Positions 1-10,350 are shown, counted from the stretch's first letter. The stretch is 48,065 bases of DNA from Buttiauxella noackiae ATCC 51607 (GCF_001654865.1 NZ_LXEO01000054.1:1-48065); one strand, 5' to 3'. Program-made: numbers and translations. Notes: generated by a model not told the origin, from the letters alone.

Positions 1-15
1 TTATATCAGGACTAG

Positions 16-900
16 TCATTTGATACTCGTAAGTAAAGCGTCTTTCTCATGCCACACCGCATTCAACCATTGTTGAAAGCGCCGTTTAAACCCTTTGTCA
101 TTCACATAGTCTCCATGCAGATCCTCTGCAATCGGCACAAGCGAAACTCTCACTACGATCCGGGTCATTTTGCCGGTTAACATATCGTAGAACGGGCTTT
201 GCGAATTTTCAGGGTAGCAGAGCGTCACATTGAGCAGCTTATCGAACTGTTTCCCCAATACGTTGAGCGCCATTGCGATACCAGCAGCTTTAGGTGGAAG
301 TAGGTTTTGAAAGGCTGATCGGGTCTGTAAACGTTTCTCTTTAGTAAACCTTGAGCCTTCGACAAAGTTCACAATCGTTGTTGGATGAGAACGGAATTTT
401 TCGCAAGAACGGCGGGTTGTTTCAACATCTTTACCACGCTGTTCCGGGTGGCGTAGTAGATAGCCGCGCGAATAACGCTTCATAAAAGGCATATCCAAAG
501 CCCAGCAAGCCAGACCCATAAACGGCACCCATGCGAGTTGCTGCTTTAAAAAGTACTTATTCATCGGGATATGTTTACGAAACAGCACGCACAAAATGAC
601 GATATCTGCCCAGCTCCGGTGATTGCAAATCAGTAAGTACCAGTTTTTTTTACTGAGATCGTCCAGCCCTTCCACATCCCATTTCAAATGCGGATTCAGC
701 TTGAGTAGGAAAGCCAAACCCTCACACCAGCAGTACATCATAAAATCAGCAAATACCGAGATTGAGCGCCAGATGGCGGGAACAGGTAGTAGCAACTTAA
801 TGATGCCAGCGACAATAATCGGAACTGAGCAGCCTATAGTGACCAGAATGGTAAGAGCGACACTCAGAATCAACGTTATCGCGGCGAATAATCTCGACAT
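16..900 (-). CDS. yihG: YihG family membrane acyltransferase
   Basis: A 294-residue 1-acyl-glycerol-3-phosphate acyltransferase (PlsC-like) family protein of the inner membrane. It probably transfers an acyl chain to a lysophospholipid, as reported for E. coli YihG. The N-terminus is hydrophobic (about residues 5-40). The acyltransferase block I motif NHRSWAD (H-x4-D) lies near residues 93-99, and the block III motif EGSR with a following FTKEK lies near residue 180. It is divergent from polA, as in E. coli, and its start codon sits at the edge of a 446-bp intergenic region. Family assignment is firm; the physiological substrate is not shown by sequence. Confidence 0.93.
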   Translation of the reverse strand: MSRLFAAITLILSVALTILVTIGCSVPIIVAGIIKLLLPVPAIWRSISVFADFMMYCWCEGLAFLLKLNPHLKWDVEGLDDLSKKNWYLLICNHRSWADIVILCVLFRKHIPMNKYFLKQQLAWVPFMGLACWALDMPFMKRYSRGYLLRHPEQRGKDVETTRRSCEKFRSHPTTIVNFVEGSRFTKEKRLQTRSAFQNLLPPKAAGIAMALNVLGKQFDKLLNVTLCYPENSQSPFYDMLTGKMTRIVVRVSLVPIAEDLHGDYVNDKGFKRRFQQWLNAVWHEKDALLTSIK

Positions 901-1346
901 AAGTAAATTTTTCAGGTGGTTAGAGAGAGTCAGATGCTGGGGGAAGAATAATAGATGGTGAATTTTATCAGAAAATTATCTCGAATGAGGTAACTAATAA
1001 GTGGATTAATAAACGCGGTACTATCGGTTTTCAATATTATCGATCTATAACATAATTAATTTTTATATCCACATTTATCGATCACGCAATAAATACCACC
1101 TGAGAGAACGATTGAAATTTAATTGATTGAAAATTAACATTATTTACTGTTGTTTGGATTTGCTCTGAGCTACGAAATCAATTGCTTAAAGAATTATGCA
1201 CAAACTTATCCACAATATTGATCTTGAGGGCGATCTCGAAGATCAACAAAACTTTTCACCTTATCTTCCTCAAAAGTTCATGTTTTCAGCCAGGCTATGG
1301 CATCCTTTAGCCATAAACTAAAAAACCAGTCACGGAACGGAACATT
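901..1346. other. yihG-polA divergent intergenic region
   Basis: This 446-bp AT-rich region separates divergent yihG and polA. I see no credible gene in it. It carries a perfect DnaA box (1206-1214) and an 8-of-9 match at about 1065-1073. The last 100 bases should hold the polA promoter. A purine-rich GGAACGGAAC ribosome-binding stretch lies just before the polA ATG. Confidence 0.6.
1206..1214 (+). promoter_or_regulatory. DnaA box upstream of polA
   Basis: TTATCCACA is a perfect consensus DnaA box, about 130 bp upstream of the polA start. A near match (ATATCCACA) lies at about 1065. DnaA has been reported to stimulate polA expression in E. coli, so a regulatory role is plausible. The box match is direct; function here is inferred. 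Confidence 0.5.
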
Positions 1347-4139
1347 ATGGTTCAGATCGCGCAAAACCCACTTATCCTCGTTGATGGCTCATCTTATCTC
1401 TATCGTGCCTATCACGCCTTTCCACCGCTGACCAATAGCAAAGGTGAACCGACCGGGGCAATGTACGGTGTGCTGAATATGCTGCGCAGTCTGTTGTTGC
1501 AGTATCAACCGACCCACGCGGCAGTGGTTTTTGATGCTAAAGGCAAAACCTTCCGTGATGAGCTGTTCGAGCATTACAAATCTCACCGTCCGCCAATGCC
1601 AGACGATCTTCGTGCGCAAATAGAACCCCTGCACGCCATGGTGAAAGCCATGGGCCTGCCGCTGCTTGCTGTTTCAGGCGTGGAAGCCGACGATGTTATC
1701 GGTACGCTGGCGCTGGAAGCCGAACGCGTTGGTCGCCCTGTGCTTATCAGTACCGGCGACAAAGATATGGCGCAACTGGTTACGCCGGGCGTTACGCTAA
1801 TCAACACCATGACCAACACCATTCTTGGTCCGGATGAAGTCCGTACCAAATATGGCGTTCCCCCAGAACTGATCATTGATTTCCTGGCATTGATGGGCGA
1901 TTCCTCAGATAACATCCCTGGTGTGCCGGGTGTTGGTGAGAAAACTGCTCAGGCACTGCTGCAAGGTTTAGGTGGCCTGGATACGCTATATGCCAACCCA
2001 GAAAAAATCGCAGAATTGACATTCCGTGGCGCGAAAACCATGGCAGCGAAGCTTGAGCAAAGCAAAGATCTTGCTTACCTCTCCTATCAATTGGCCACCA
2101 TCAAAACAGATGTAGAACTTGAGTTGGGCTGTGAACAGTTAGAAGTGCAGCAACCGGCAGATGAAGAGCTTCTCGACTTGTTCAAACGATATGAATTTAA
2201 ACGTTGGATTACTGACGTTGAAGCAGGCAAGTGGATGCAAGTTAAGGGGGCAAAACCTGCAACACAATCCACGAAACCGATAGAGATTGAAGCTGAAGTT
2301 GAACCGGAAGAGCCTGCAAACGCGCTTTCTTATGAAAACTACGTCACCATTCTCGAAGAAAGCGTGCTCGAAGAGTGGATTGCCCGCCTGAAAAAAGCGC
2401 CAGTTATTGCCTTTGATACCGAAACCGACAGCTTGGACAACGTCAGTGCGAATTTGGTCGGCCTTTCATTTGCCACTGAGCCGGGCGTTGCTTGCTATAT
2501 CCCTGTCGCACATGACTATTTAGATGCTCCAGTACAAATTCCACGTGAGCGAGCGCTTGAGCTGTTGAAACCATTGCTTGAGGACGAAAGCGTTCTTAAA
2601 GTCGGGCAGAACCTCAAGTATGACCGTGGCATCATGCAAAACTATGATATCGAACTGCGTGGCATTGCCTTCGATACCATGCTCGAGTCTTACATTCTTG
2701 ATAGCGTCGCGGGACGCCATGATATGGATAGCTTGTCTTCTCGCTGGTTGAAGCACACAACCATCACTTTTGAAGAGATTGCTGGCAAGGGTAAAAAGCA
2801 GCTGACCTTTAACCAAATAGATCTGGAACAGGCTGGGCGTTATGCCGCAGAAGATGCGGATGTTACTTTGCAGCTGCACCTGAAGATGTGGCCGCAACTC
2901 GAAAAGCGCGAAGGGCCACTTAGCGTCTTTAAAAATATTGAGATGCCATTGGTGCCAGTGCTGTCCCGTATTGAACGCAATGGCGTGAAAATCGATCCAG
3001 CCGTGCTGCATACACATTCTGAGCAGCTCACCAAACGCCTTGCGGAGCTGGAAATCACCGCTCATGAAATCGCGGGCGAAGCCTTTAACCTCTCTTCTCC
3101 AAAGCAGCTGCAAACTATTCTGTTTGAAAAGCAAGGTATTAAGCCGCTGAAGAAAACGCCTGGTGGTGCACCGTCGACTTCTGAAGAAGTGCTGGAAGAG
3201 CTCGCTCTGGATTACCCGCTACCTAAAGTTATTCTTGAGCATCGTGGCCTGGCAAAACTGAAATCGACTTACACCGATAAACTGCCACTGATGATTAACC
3301 CGAAAACCGGGCGCGTACATACCTCTTATCATCAGGCTGTAGCAGCGACCGGTCGTCTTTCTTCTACAGAGCCGAATCTGCAAAACATTCCGGTGCGTAA
3401 TGAAGAAGGTCGCCGTATTCGTCAGGCCTTTATTGCGCCAAAAGATTATCTGATTGTTTCTGCCGACTACTCGCAAATCGAACTGCGCATCATGGCGCAT
3501 TTATCCCGCGATAAAGGGCTGCTAACTGCATTTTCGGAAGGTAAAGATATTCACCGCGCGACAGCCGCAGAAGTATTTGGACTGCCGTTGGATAGCGTTT
3601 CAGGCGAACAGCGCCGCAGCGCTAAGGCGATTAACTTTGGCCTGATTTATGGTATGAGCGCGTTTGGTCTGTCACGCCAGCTCAATATCCCGCGTAAAGA
3701 GTCACAGAAGTATATGGATCTCTATTTCGAACGTTACCCGGGAGTGCTCGAGTATATGGAACGCACCCGTATGCAGGCGAAAGATAAAGGCTATGTCGAA
3801 ACGCTGGATGGCCGCCGCTTGTATTTACCGGATATCAATTCCAGTAATGCTGCTCGTCGTGCTGGTGCTGAACGTGCGGCAATCAATGCTCCAATGCAGG
3901 GTACGGCGGCAGACATTATCAAACGCGCAATGATTGCCGTTGATGCCTGGCTGGAAACAGAAAAGCCGCGTGTAAAAATGATCATGCAGGTACACGATGA
4001 ACTGGTGTTTGAAGTTCATCAGGACGATCTGGAAGTGGTTTCGAAGAAAATCCACGAACTGATGGAAGGCAGTATGAAGCTAGATGTGCCATTGCTGGTG
4101 GAAGTTGGAAGTGGCGCAAATTGGGATGAGGCTCACTAA
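1347..4139 (+). CDS. polA: DNA polymerase I
   Basis: A 930-residue DNA polymerase I, close to the 928 residues of E. coli. It removes Okazaki primers and fills gaps. The N-terminal 5'-3' exonuclease (about residues 1-290) starts with [14 protein letters not shown] and contains the acidic motifs [12 protein letters not shown] and [11 protein letters not shown]. The proofreading domain has FDTETDSL near residue 355. The polymerase domain has motif A DYSQIELR near 705 and motif [10 protein letters not shown] near 880, so all three activities look intact. A GGAACGGAAC ribosome-binding sequence precedes the ATG. It is followed by Spot 42 RNA in the conserved enterobacterial order. Confidence 0.99.
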   Translation: MVQIAQNPLILVDGSSYLYRAYHAFPPLTNSKGEPTGAMYGVLNMLRSLLLQYQPTHAAVVFDAKGKTFRDELFEHYKSHRPPMPDDLRAQIEPLHAMVKAMGLPLLAVSGVEADDVIGTLALEAERVGRPVLISTGDKDMAQLVTPGVTLINTMTNTILGPDEVRTKYGVPPELIIDFLALMGDSSDNIPGVPGVGEKTAQALLQGLGGLDTLYANPEKIAELTFRGAKTMAAKLEQSKDLAYLSYQLATIKTDVELELGCEQLEVQQPADEELLDLFKRYEFKRWITDVEAGKWMQVKGAKPATQSTKPIEIEAEVEPEEPANALSYENYVTILEESVLEEWIARLKKAPVIAFDTETDSLDNVSANLVGLSFATEPGVACYIPVAHDYLDAPVQIPRERALELLKPLLEDESVLKVGQNLKYDRGIMQNYDIELRGIAFDTMLESYILDSVAGRHDMDSLSSRWLKHTTITFEEIAGKGKKQLTFNQIDLEQAGRYAAEDADVTLQLHLKMWPQLEKREGPLSVFKNIEMPLVPVLSRIERNGVKIDPAVLHTHSEQLTKRLAELEITAHEIAGEAFNLSSPKQLQTILFEKQGIKPLKKTPGGAPSTSEEVLEELALDYPLPKVILEHRGLAKLKSTYTDKLPLMINPKTGRVHTSYHQAVAATGRLSSTEPNLQNIPVRNEEGRRIRQAFIAPKDYLIVSADYSQIELRIMAHLSRDKGLLTAFSEGKDIHRATAAEVFGLPLDSVSGEQRRSAKAINFGLIYGMSAFGLSRQLNIPRKESQKYMDLYFERYPGVLEYMERTRMQAKDKGYVETLDGRRLYLPDINSSNAARRAGAERAAINAPMQGTAADIIKRAMIAVDAWLETEKPRVKMIMQVHDELVFEVHQDDLEVVSKKIHELMEGSMKLDVPLLVEVGSGANWDEAH

Positions 4140-4239
4140 ATAAGGCGATTTATGTAACTAAGCAACATAACTCATAGCTTTTTGTGATGACGCTTCAATA
4201 TCGGAGTGTAAAGGGTGAAAAAAAACTACAAAAAATGCT

Positions 4240-4267
4240 TTTTCAACCGAATAAAAAGGAGTAGAGT
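4240..4267 (+). promoter_or_regulatory. Probable spf (Spot 42) promoter
   Basis: A -35-like TTTTCA (4240-4245) and a -10-like TAGAGT (4262-4267), 16 bp apart, sit just upstream of the inferred +1 at 4275. A TGTGA half-site at about 4185-4189 could be part of the CRP site known to repress spf in E. coli, but its partner half is weak. Assignment rests on position. Confidence 0.45.
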
Positions 4268-4274
4268 TATTTGC

Positions 4275-4383
4275 GTAGGGTACAGAGGTAAGATGTTCTA
4301 TCTTTCAGACCTTTTACTTCACGTAATCGGATTTGGCTGAATATTTTAGCCGCCCCAGTCAGTAATGACTGGGGCGTTTTTTA
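4275..4383 (+). ncRNA. spf: Spot 42 small RNA
   Basis: A 109-nt Hfq-dependent regulatory RNA, nearly identical to E. coli Spot 42 from GTAGGGTACAGAGG to its terminator. It represses galK and many genes of secondary metabolism and uptake when glucose is present (cAMP-CRP represses spf). The 3' end is a perfect 11-bp stem (4351-4361 with 4366-4376, loop GTAA) followed by six Ts, an intrinsic terminator and Hfq-binding tail. It sits between polA and engB, the conserved location. Confidence 0.97.
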
Positions 4384-4436
4384 TTGCGCGCAAGTCAGGA
4401 AAATAAGGAAAAGCACGGGCGAACCCATGCATCTTT

Positions 4437-5093
4437 TTATTCGCCGGATGTTTCGTCGTCTTCTTCTACATCATCTTCTTCGGTTGCTGGTGGAATATCG
4501 TTATACCAACCATCAAGCTTATGACGCAGTACATCGACACCGATCTTTTTCAGTGACGAAAACGCTTCTACCTGAATATCGCCGCCAAAATCTACCACCG
4601 CTTCGCGAACCATCTTTAGCTGTGCTTTACGAGCACCAGATGCCAGCTTGTCAGCCTTGGTTAACAGCAGCATTACTGGAATGTTGCTCGCAACAGCCCA
4701 GTTAATCATTTGCTGATCAAGGTCTTTCAGTGGATGACGGATATCCATCAGGACAACTAATCCCTTCAGGCTATTACGTTTTTGCAGATACTCGCCAAGC
4801 GCGCGCTGCCATTTCAGTTTTACTTCTTCCGGTACTTCGGCGTAGCCATAACCCGGCAAATCCACCACACGTTTACCTTCAGCAACTTCAAACAGGTTGA
4901 TGAGCTGAGTACGGCCAGGTGTTTTACTGGTACGAGCCAGTGCTTTCTGGTTGGTCAGCGTATTTAATGCGCTGGATTTCCCTGCGTTGGAGCGGCCTGC
5001 GAAAGCAACCTCAATACCGGTATCAGAAGGTAAATGGCGAATGTCCGGTGCGCTAAGCACGAAGTGGGTCAGTTGATAATTCCAGTTTGTCAA
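4437..5093 (-). CDS. engB: Ribosome biogenesis GTPase EngB (YihA)
   Basis: An essential TrmE-Era-EngA-YihA class GTPase acting in large ribosomal subunit assembly. The P-loop GRSNAGKS is at about residues 33-40, the switch II motif [10 protein letters not shown] follows, and TKADK is the G4 motif. I chose the TTG start at 5093 because GAGGGAG lies about 9 nt upstream, and the protein then begins [11 protein letters not shown], aligning with E. coli MTNLNYQQTHF. The in-frame ATG at 5120 would add nine residues that overlap this ribosome-binding site. The C-terminus is an acidic tail. Length with the TTG start is 218 residues. Confidence 0.95.
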   Translation of the reverse strand: MTNWNYQLTHFVLSAPDIRHLPSDTGIEVAFAGRSNAGKSSALNTLTNQKALARTSKTPGRTQLINLFEVAEGKRVVDLPGYGYAEVPEEVKLKWQRALGEYLQKRNSLKGLVVLMDIRHPLKDLDQQMINWAVASNIPVMLLLTKADKLASGARKAQLKMVREAVVDFGGDIQVEAFSSLKKIGVDVLRHKLDGWYNDIPPATEEDDVEEDDETSGE

Positions 5094-5324
5094 AACGGTT
5101 GTCTCCCTCAGGATGAGCATTGTGGGGGATTATACCTGAACATGGGGAAAACGCCGTGTTTCTCGGTAAGGCTTACAGGATTACAGAAATCCGCCCGAGG
5201 TTTGTAAGACATTGACCATTCGTATTGACAGATAACGCAGTGTTGTAGGATGCAGACATAATTAAAAGTTTTTACATAACATATAGTTATGGTTGTATCG
5301 TTTGATTGCATCACTGACTTAACT

Positions 5325-5330
5325 CAAATA
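5325..5330 (+). promoter_or_regulatory. Possible csrC -10 element
   Basis: CAAATA at 5325-5330 is 17 bp downstream of TTGATT (5302-5307), giving a sigma-70-like promoter just before the GGA-rich RNA. A TGTAAG half-site at about 5203-5208, upstream, resembles half of the UvrY/GacA recognition palindrome, but the second half is poor. In E. coli csrC is activated by BarA-UvrY. The exact +1 is uncertain. Confidence 0.4.
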
Positions 5331-5336
5331 CTAATC

Positions 5337-5611
5337 TTGTGGAATCAAGCGCTAAGAGTAAAGTAAGCGGCACAGGCAAAGGATAGCCACAAAGGATAGC
5401 AACTCAGGATGAGGGTTCAGGATCGCCAGGATGGCGAAGAACCAGGAAAATGCCAGGAGGCAACGTCAGGAGACGTTTAAAAGGGACAAGGAATTACACG
5501 GAAGTTGTTTGCAAGGGAAAGACAGGGCGTCGAGTGCAAACAGGGATTGTGTGACCTATGAAGGGTCCAAAGACAAGAAAAAGGCGACAGGTTAACCTGC
5601 CGCCTTTTTTC
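5337..5611 (+). ncRNA. csrC: CsrC small RNA
   Basis: A regulatory RNA that sequesters the translational regulator CsrA. The region carries more than a dozen GGA motifs, many as AGGA or GGGA in hairpin loops (CAGGATGAGGG, GCCAGGATGGC, GCCAGGAGGC, CAGGAGACG), the hallmark of CsrB/CsrC RNAs. It ends in an intrinsic terminator, GGCGACAGGTTAACCTGCCGCC (5583-5604) plus a T-run. It lies between engB and yihI, the csrC position in E. coli. The 3' end is firm; the 5' end is estimated from a putative promoter and could be off by tens of bases. It is somewhat longer than the E. coli RNA (about 245 nt). Confidence 0.9.
5583..5611 (+). terminator. csrC intrinsic terminator
   Basis: The stem GGCGACAGG / CCTGCCGCC closes around a short loop and is followed by a run of six Ts. 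It matches the GGCGACAG terminator at the end of E. coli csrC. Confidence 0.9.
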
Positions 5612-5679
5612 TTTGCTTGCTTTCTGCTAGATTCCGCCGCAATTCTATACTGAATAAAAATGGCTCAAGATAATTTATT

Positions 5680-6201
5680 ATGAAGCAACAAAACTCAGCA
5701 GCACCTGGCTCTAAACCTTCAAAAACTCGTCGCAAAACACGTGAAGAGATCGATCGCGAAGCTCGTGACCGTAAACGCGATAAAAAACACAGTGGGCATG
5801 CAGCGGGTAGCCGCGCAACAGGCGGCACCCAGGCAAAAAGTGGAAGTGGCAGTACTCAGGCTAAAGATCCGCGTATTGGCAGTAAAAAACCAATCGCCCT
5901 GGGCGTAACTGAAGTCCAGGTCAAAAAACCTAAACAGCACAAACCTAAAGTCGAGAAACCTATGCTAACACCACAGGCTGAACTGGATTTGCTGGAGAAC
6001 GATGAGCGCCTGGATGCGCTGCTGGAACGTCTTGAAGAAGGTGAAACACTCAACGCAGAAGAGCAGGCTTGGGTTAACGCTAAACTTGACCGCATTGATG
6101 CGCTGATGGCAGAACTCGGCATCGCCTATGAAGATGACGAAGATGAAGAAGAAAAAGAGAAAGGCGATGATTTGATGCGTCTACTCAAAGGTACTGACTA
6201 A
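5680..6201 (+). CDS. yihI: Der GTPase-activating protein YihI
   Basis: A 173-residue YihI family protein (169 in E. coli) that stimulates the GTPase activity of Der (EngA) and so influences 50S ribosome assembly. The N-terminal third is strongly basic ([20 protein letters not shown]), the middle has [10 protein letters not shown], and the C-terminal half is acidic and helical ([16 protein letters not shown], then a run of Asp and Glu). A TATACT hexamer at 5646-5651 could be its -10 element. It lies downstream of csrC and 12 nt upstream of a small membrane ORF and then hemN. Confidence 0.93.
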   Translation: MKQQNSAAPGSKPSKTRRKTREEIDREARDRKRDKKHSGHAAGSRATGGTQAKSGSGSTQAKDPRIGSKKPIALGVTEVQVKKPKQHKPKVEKPMLTPQAELDLLENDERLDALLERLEEGETLNAEEQAWVNAKLDRIDALMAELGIAYEDDEDEEEKEKGDDLMRLLKGTD

Positions 6202-6213
6202 CGGTCTACCTCA

Positions 6214-6348
6214 ATGGGATTACCTGTTCTTATCGTGGTTATTCCGCTGGTGTGTTATCTGCTGTGGTTATTCGTTAAACTACGGCGGTTGTCGCGATTG
6301 CAAAAATCGTTGCGCCGTCAACGAATGCGGCATCACCGGAGGAAGTGA
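6214..6348 (+). CDS. Small single-pass membrane protein ORF between yihI and hemN
   Basis: An unrecognised 44-residue ORF. It begins MGLPVLIVVIPLVCYLLWLF, one strongly hydrophobic segment (about residues 3-21), followed by an Arg/Lys-rich tail (KLRRLSRLQKSLRRQRMRHH) that predicts cytoplasmic C-terminal orientation. It starts 12 nt after yihI and its TGA lies 2 nt before the hemN ATG. The hemN ribosome-binding site GGAGG falls inside its last codons, so translation could be coupled. Its own ribosome-binding site is weak. In Vibrio and Shewanella, as I recall, a DUF2489 protein sits at this spot, so this may be a reduced relative. Coding status is probable but unproven. Confidence 0.55.
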   Translation: MGLPVLIVVIPLVCYLLWLFVKLRRLSRLQKSLRRQRMRHHRRK

Positions 6349-6350
6349 GA

Positions 6351-7724
6351 ATGTCTGAGCAGTTAATCGATTGGGATCTGGCCCTGATCCAGAAATATAA
6401 TTATTCAGGGCCGCGTTATACCTCTTATCCAACCGCGCTGGAGTTCTCTGAAGGCTTCGGTGAGGCGGCATTTCTTGAAGCGGTTGCTCGTTATCCTGAG
6501 CGCCCGCTATCGTTGTATATCCATATCCCTTTCTGCCACAAGCTTTGCTACTTCTGTGGCTGCAATAAAATCGTCACTCGCCAGACGCATAAGGCCGATC
6601 AATACCTTGATGCGCTGGAACAAGAGATAGCCCACCGTGCGCCGCTCTTTAAAGGCCGTCACGTCAGTCAGTTGCATTGGGGCGGTGGTACTCCAACTTA
6701 TCTTAGTAAAGCGCAGATAAGCCGTCTGATGGGGCTTCTACGGGGTCATTTCCATTTCGATAAAGATGCCGAGCTTTCCATTGAAATCGATCCGCGTGAA
6801 ATTGAGCTCGATGTGCTCGACCATTTGCGTCAGGAAGGGTTTACTCGCCTGAGCATGGGCGTGCAGGACTTCAACAAAGAAGTGCAGCGCCTGGTTAACC
6901 GTGAACAAGATGAAGAGTTTATCTTCGCGCTGATTCAGCGTGCTCGTGAACTTGGTTTCACCTCGACGAATATCGACCTCATTTACGGCCTGCCAAAACA
7001 GACCCCGGAAAGCTTTGCCTTTACGCTCAAGCGTGTTGCAGAACTGAGCCCGCACCGTTTAAGTGTCTTTAACTACGCGCACTTACCGACACTGTTTGCG
7101 GCGCAGCGCAAAATTAAAGACGAAGACTTACCGAGCGCTCAGCAAAAACTCGATATTTTGCAAGAAACCATTAGCTCGCTGACCGATGCCGGATACCAAT
7201 TTATTGGCATGGACCATTTCGCACGGCCAGATGACGAACTGGCGATTGCACAGCGTGAAGGTAAGTTGCACCGTAATTTCCAGGGCTACACCACTCAGGG
7301 CGATACAGACTTACTGGGGATGGGGGTTTCTGCCATAAGCATGATTGGCGACTGTTATGCGCAGAACCAGAAAGAGCTTAAAACCTATTATCAACAGGTA
7401 GATAGCCAGGGCGAAGCGTTGTGGCGTGGCCTGGCGCTAACCCGTGATGACTGCATTCGCCGTGATGTTATTAAGGCGCTGATTTGTAACTTCCAACTCA
7501 ACTTTGCGGAAATCGAGCAGCTTTGGGATCTGAATTTTGCCGAGTACTTCGCAGAAGATCTGAAATTGTTGGCGCCACTGGCGAAAGATGGGCTGGTGGA
7601 TATCAATCAAAAACACATTCAGGTTACAGCAAAAGGTCGTTTACTAATTCGTAATATCTGCATGTGTTTTGATAGTTACTTGCGCCAGAAAGCACGACTG
7701 CAACAATTCTCCCGCGTTATCTGA
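6351..7724 (+). CDS. hemN: Oxygen-independent coproporphyrinogen III oxidase
   Basis: A radical-SAM enzyme that decarboxylates coproporphyrinogen III to protoporphyrinogen IX in anaerobic heme synthesis. The 457 residues equal the E. coli length. The Fe-S cluster motif C62-x3-C66-x2-C69-x-C71 (FCHKLCYFCGC) and the SAM-binding glycine patch HWGGGTPT are intact, as is the C-terminal HemN domain. I chose the ATG at 6351 because GGAGG (6338-6342) is 8 nt upstream; an in-frame GTG at 6345 is less well placed. It is probably co-transcribed with yihI and the small ORF. Confidence 0.98.
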   Translation: MSEQLIDWDLALIQKYNYSGPRYTSYPTALEFSEGFGEAAFLEAVARYPERPLSLYIHIPFCHKLCYFCGCNKIVTRQTHKADQYLDALEQEIAHRAPLFKGRHVSQLHWGGGTPTYLSKAQISRLMGLLRGHFHFDKDAELSIEIDPREIELDVLDHLRQEGFTRLSMGVQDFNKEVQRLVNREQDEEFIFALIQRARELGFTSTNIDLIYGLPKQTPESFAFTLKRVAELSPHRLSVFNYAHLPTLFAAQRKIKDEDLPSAQQKLDILQETISSLTDAGYQFIGMDHFARPDDELAIAQREGKLHRNFQGYTTQGDTDLLGMGVSAISMIGDCYAQNQKELKTYYQQVDSQGEALWRGLALTRDDCIRRDVIKALICNFQLNFAEIEQLWDLNFAEYFAEDLKLLAPLAKDGLVDINQKHIQVTAKGRLLIRNICMCFDSYLRQKARLQQFSRVI

Positions 7725-7729
7725 TTGGT

Positions 7730-7760
7730 GTCGGATGGCGCAGGCTTATCCGACCTACAG
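7730..7760. repeat. REP-like palindromic unit downstream of hemN
   Basis: GTCGGATGGCGCAGGCTTATCCGAC forms a palindrome (GTCGGAT with ATCCGAC) followed by CTACAG, the layout of an enterobacterial repetitive extragenic palindrome. It sits between the convergent hemN and glnG, a typical place for REP units. Confidence 0.7.
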
Positions 7761-7786
7761 ATGATTTTTTTAACGTTATAGGGTGG

Positions 7787-7831
7787 TAATCCAGCGTCGT
7801 TCACCAGTAAATACCGGATGGCGCTGGATTA
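7787..7831. terminator. Inverted repeat between hemN and glnG
   Basis: TAATCCAGCG (7787-7796) is repeated inverted as CGCTGGATTA (7822-7831) with a 25-nt loop. It lies just 3' of glnG. Neither side has a strong T-run, so a terminator role is only suggested by its place between convergent genes. Confidence 0.35.
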
Positions 7832-7846
7832 TCACTCCTGGCTTTT

Positions 7847-9256
7847 CTATTCCATTCCCAACTCTTTGAGCTTACGCGTCAGGGTATTTCGCCCCCAGCC
7901 AAGTAAACGAGCCGCTTCCTGCTTGTGGCCTTGCGTATGACGCAACGCCGTTGTTAGCAGTGTGCGCTCCATTTCTGGCTGAGCTTCAGAGAGTAGATTC
8001 TGATGACCGGAACGTAATGCGCGGTCTGCCCATTGCGCCAGTAATGTCGCCCAACTGTCGGATTGAGAATGCGCCGGGCTATCGGGAATGGTTGTCTCGA
8101 ATAACTCGGCAGGCAAATCCTGAATCAATACTTCCTGGCCGGCAGCCATGACGGTTAACCAGCGACAGGTGTTTTCCAGTTGGCGCACGTTTCCGGGCCA
8201 GGCCAGACGCGTTAAGGCGTTTTCTGTTTCAGGATGAAGCAACTTTGCTTCCACACCCAATTCTTTGGCCGCATCTTGCAAGAAGTGGCGAGCCAGGCGC
8301 GGAATATCTTCACGGCGTTCGCGTAGTGGTGGCAGATGAACACGAATCACGTTCAGGCGATGGAATAAATCCTCACGGAATTTCCCTTCCTGCACGCGTA
8401 ACTCAAGGTTCTGGTGTGTCGCGGCAATAATTCGCACATCAACTTTCACCGGCGCATAGCCCCCAACGCGGTAAAACTGCCCATCAGCTAACACGCGCAG
8501 CAAACGAGTTTGCACATCCAGCGGCATATCACCTATTTCATCGAGGAACAGCGTGCCGCCGTCGGCCTGCTCAAAACGGCCCTGGCGAATTTGATTAGCG
8601 CCGGTAAACGCGCCTTTCTCATGGCCGAACAGTTCAGACTCAATCAAATCCTTTGGGATTGCGGCCATGTTCAGCGCAATAAAAGGGGATTTCACGCGCG
8701 GGCTATGGCGGTGTAGAGCGTGGGCTACCAACTCTTTACCGGTACCAGACTCACCGTTAATCAACACACTTATTGATGAACGGGAGAGGCGGCCAATAAT
8801 GCGAAACACATCCTGCATCGCTGGCGCTTCGCCGATAATATCGGTGGTTGGCCCGTTAACCTGCACATTACGCGGCTGCTGCTGTTCCTGATAGTGACTG
8901 ATAGCGCGCTCAACGAGTGCAACTGCCTCATCAATATCAAAAGGTTTTGGCAGGTAATCAAATGCGCCCTGTTGGTAGGCACTTACGGCAGCTTCTAGAT
9001 CTGAGTGAGCCGTCATTATGATGACCGGTAACATCGGGTGGCGCTGTTTAATCTGCTTAAGCAGCGCCAGGCCATCCATGCCGGGCATGCGGATATCAGA
9101 TAACAATACGTCCGGGGTCTTGGTTGCAAGAGCGTTCAGAACTTCATTGCCGCTCTCAAATGTGGTGCAGCTTAAACCCGCCCCTGTCAGTGCGCGTTCC
9201 AGCACCCAACGGATGGAGCTATCGTCATCAACGATCCAAACTATCCCTCGTTGCAT
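7847..9256 (-). CDS. glnG: Nitrogen regulator NtrC (NRI)
   Basis: The sigma-54-dependent response regulator of nitrogen limitation, 469 residues as in E. coli. The receiver domain has the phospho-acceptor D54 (LLSDIRMPG). The AAA+ domain has Walker A GESGTGKE (about 168-175) and the sigma-54 contact loop GAFTGA. The C-terminal Fis-type helix-turn-helix contains [18 protein letters not shown]. It is phosphorylated by GlnL and activates glnA from sites found upstream at 12135-12183. It starts 8 nt after the glnL stop and is the last gene of glnA-glnL-glnG. Confidence 0.99.
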   Translation of the reverse strand: MQRGIVWIVDDDSSIRWVLERALTGAGLSCTTFESGNEVLNALATKTPDVLLSDIRMPGMDGLALLKQIKQRHPMLPVIIMTAHSDLEAAVSAYQQGAFDYLPKPFDIDEAVALVERAISHYQEQQQPRNVQVNGPTTDIIGEAPAMQDVFRIIGRLSRSSISVLINGESGTGKELVAHALHRHSPRVKSPFIALNMAAIPKDLIESELFGHEKGAFTGANQIRQGRFEQADGGTLFLDEIGDMPLDVQTRLLRVLADGQFYRVGGYAPVKVDVRIIAATHQNLELRVQEGKFREDLFHRLNVIRVHLPPLRERREDIPRLARHFLQDAAKELGVEAKLLHPETENALTRLAWPGNVRQLENTCRWLTVMAAGQEVLIQDLPAELFETTIPDSPAHSQSDSWATLLAQWADRALRSGHQNLLSEAQPEMERTLLTTALRHTQGHKQEAARLLGWGRNTLTRKLKELGME

Positions 9257-9264
9257 AAAGACCT

Positions 9265-10314
9265 CTACTTACGAATAGGCAGGTAAACCGAAAACTCGGT
9301 ATGACCTGGCCAACTGTTAAATTCGATTTTTCCCGAATGCTGATCGATCAAGTTGCGTGCAATAGAAAGACCTAAACCTGTCCCTCCCTCACGTCCGCTC
9401 ACCATTGGGTAGAATAGTGTGTCCTGCAGATGGGCCGGAATACCCGGACCGTTGTCTTCAATATCAATACGTGCAGCCAGGCGATAGCGAGTGCCGTGCA
9501 GAGTAAGCTGAAAAGCGGTTCGCGTACGTAACACTATCTCGCCCCCCTCACTGCCCAGCGCCTGAAGCGCGTTCCGCACAATATTCAGTAAAATCTGTTC
9601 AATTTGATCCGGGTCGTGCGCCAGTTCCGGCAAGCTTGGGTCGTAATCTCTTATCAGAGTGACATTCGCTGGCAACTCCATTGACACCAGTTTCATCACC
9701 CGCTCGGTGACTTTATGAATACTTTCTGTGACGTGCATGCCTGGTTGTTGCGGGCCTAAAAGCCTGTCGACCAGATTACGTAAGCGGTCGGCTTGCTCAA
9801 TAATCACCTTGGTGTATTCAGTGAGCGATGGGTCCGGTAAGGCTTTAGCCAGAAGCTGTGCTGCACCGCGTAACCCGCCGAGAGGGTTTTTAATCTCGTG
9901 AGCAAGCCCACGGACTAAATCACGAGCGGCAATCTGCTGCGCTTGCTGTAACTGCTCCTGACTTAAACGACGTTGGTTATCCATCGGCGCCATTTCCATC
10001 AGGATGAAACCTTCTGGTAAACGTTGTGCAGTCAGGGAAAGAATATGGGAGCGGCTATCAATAACCAGTGTGACTTCGTTATCGGTAAAACCCTGGCCTG
10101 CGGTCAGGCTTTCCTGCATCAAGCCAACATTTAGCGAAAAGTAACTCAACAGTTCTGGTAGCGGTGTGCCGTACAGCTTGCGCGAACTTTGTGCTAAAAG
10201 TTGCTGTGCCGCTGGGTTGGCGTAATGAACCGCCAGCTCGTCATCGACCAGTAAAATACTGTTGATTAAAGAATTCAGGATCTGCCCAGCATCGGGCAGT
10301 GTGCCGGTTGCCAT
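9265..10314 (-). CDS. glnL: Nitrogen sensor kinase/phosphatase NtrB (NRII)
   Basis: A soluble PAS-domain histidine kinase that phosphorylates NtrC when nitrogen is scarce and, with PII bound, dephosphorylates it. The phospho-acceptor H139 is in [13 protein letters not shown]; the ATPase domain has an N-box ([10 protein letters not shown]), a G1 motif (DNGPGIP) and a G2 motif (GGTGLGLSI). I start it at the ATG at 10314, giving 349 residues as in E. coli, with GGAGA about 7 nt upstream. A longer frame back to 10338 would overlap the NtrC site in its promoter. It follows glnA after a terminator and has its own NtrC-bound promoter region. Confidence 0.98.
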   Translation of the reverse strand: MATGTLPDAGQILNSLINSILLVDDELAVHYANPAAQQLLAQSSRKLYGTPLPELLSYFSLNVGLMQESLTAGQGFTDNEVTLVIDSRSHILSLTAQRLPEGFILMEMAPMDNQRRLSQEQLQQAQQIAARDLVRGLAHEIKNPLGGLRGAAQLLAKALPDPSLTEYTKVIIEQADRLRNLVDRLLGPQQPGMHVTESIHKVTERVMKLVSMELPANVTLIRDYDPSLPELAHDPDQIEQILLNIVRNALQALGSEGGEIVLRTRTAFQLTLHGTRYRLAARIDIEDNGPGIPAHLQDTLFYPMVSGREGGTGLGLSIARNLIDQHSGKIEFNSWPGHTEFSVYLPIRK

Positions 10315-10333
10315 ACAGCAGTCTCCGATAATT

Positions 10334-10350
10334 TGCACTGTGATGGTGCA
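10334..10350. promoter_or_regulatory. NtrC-binding site at the glnL promoter
   Basis: TGCACTGTGATGGTGCA closely matches the NtrC consensus TGCACCAnnnTGGTGCA. It lies about 20-36 bp upstream of the glnL ATG, as in E. coli, where NtrC-phosphate represses the internal glnL promoter. Confidence 0.85.

Noticed and set aside
623-961. A 112-codon open frame antisense to the 5' part of yihG
   Set aside because: Overlaps a well-supported gene and has no promoter, ribosome-binding site or family match.
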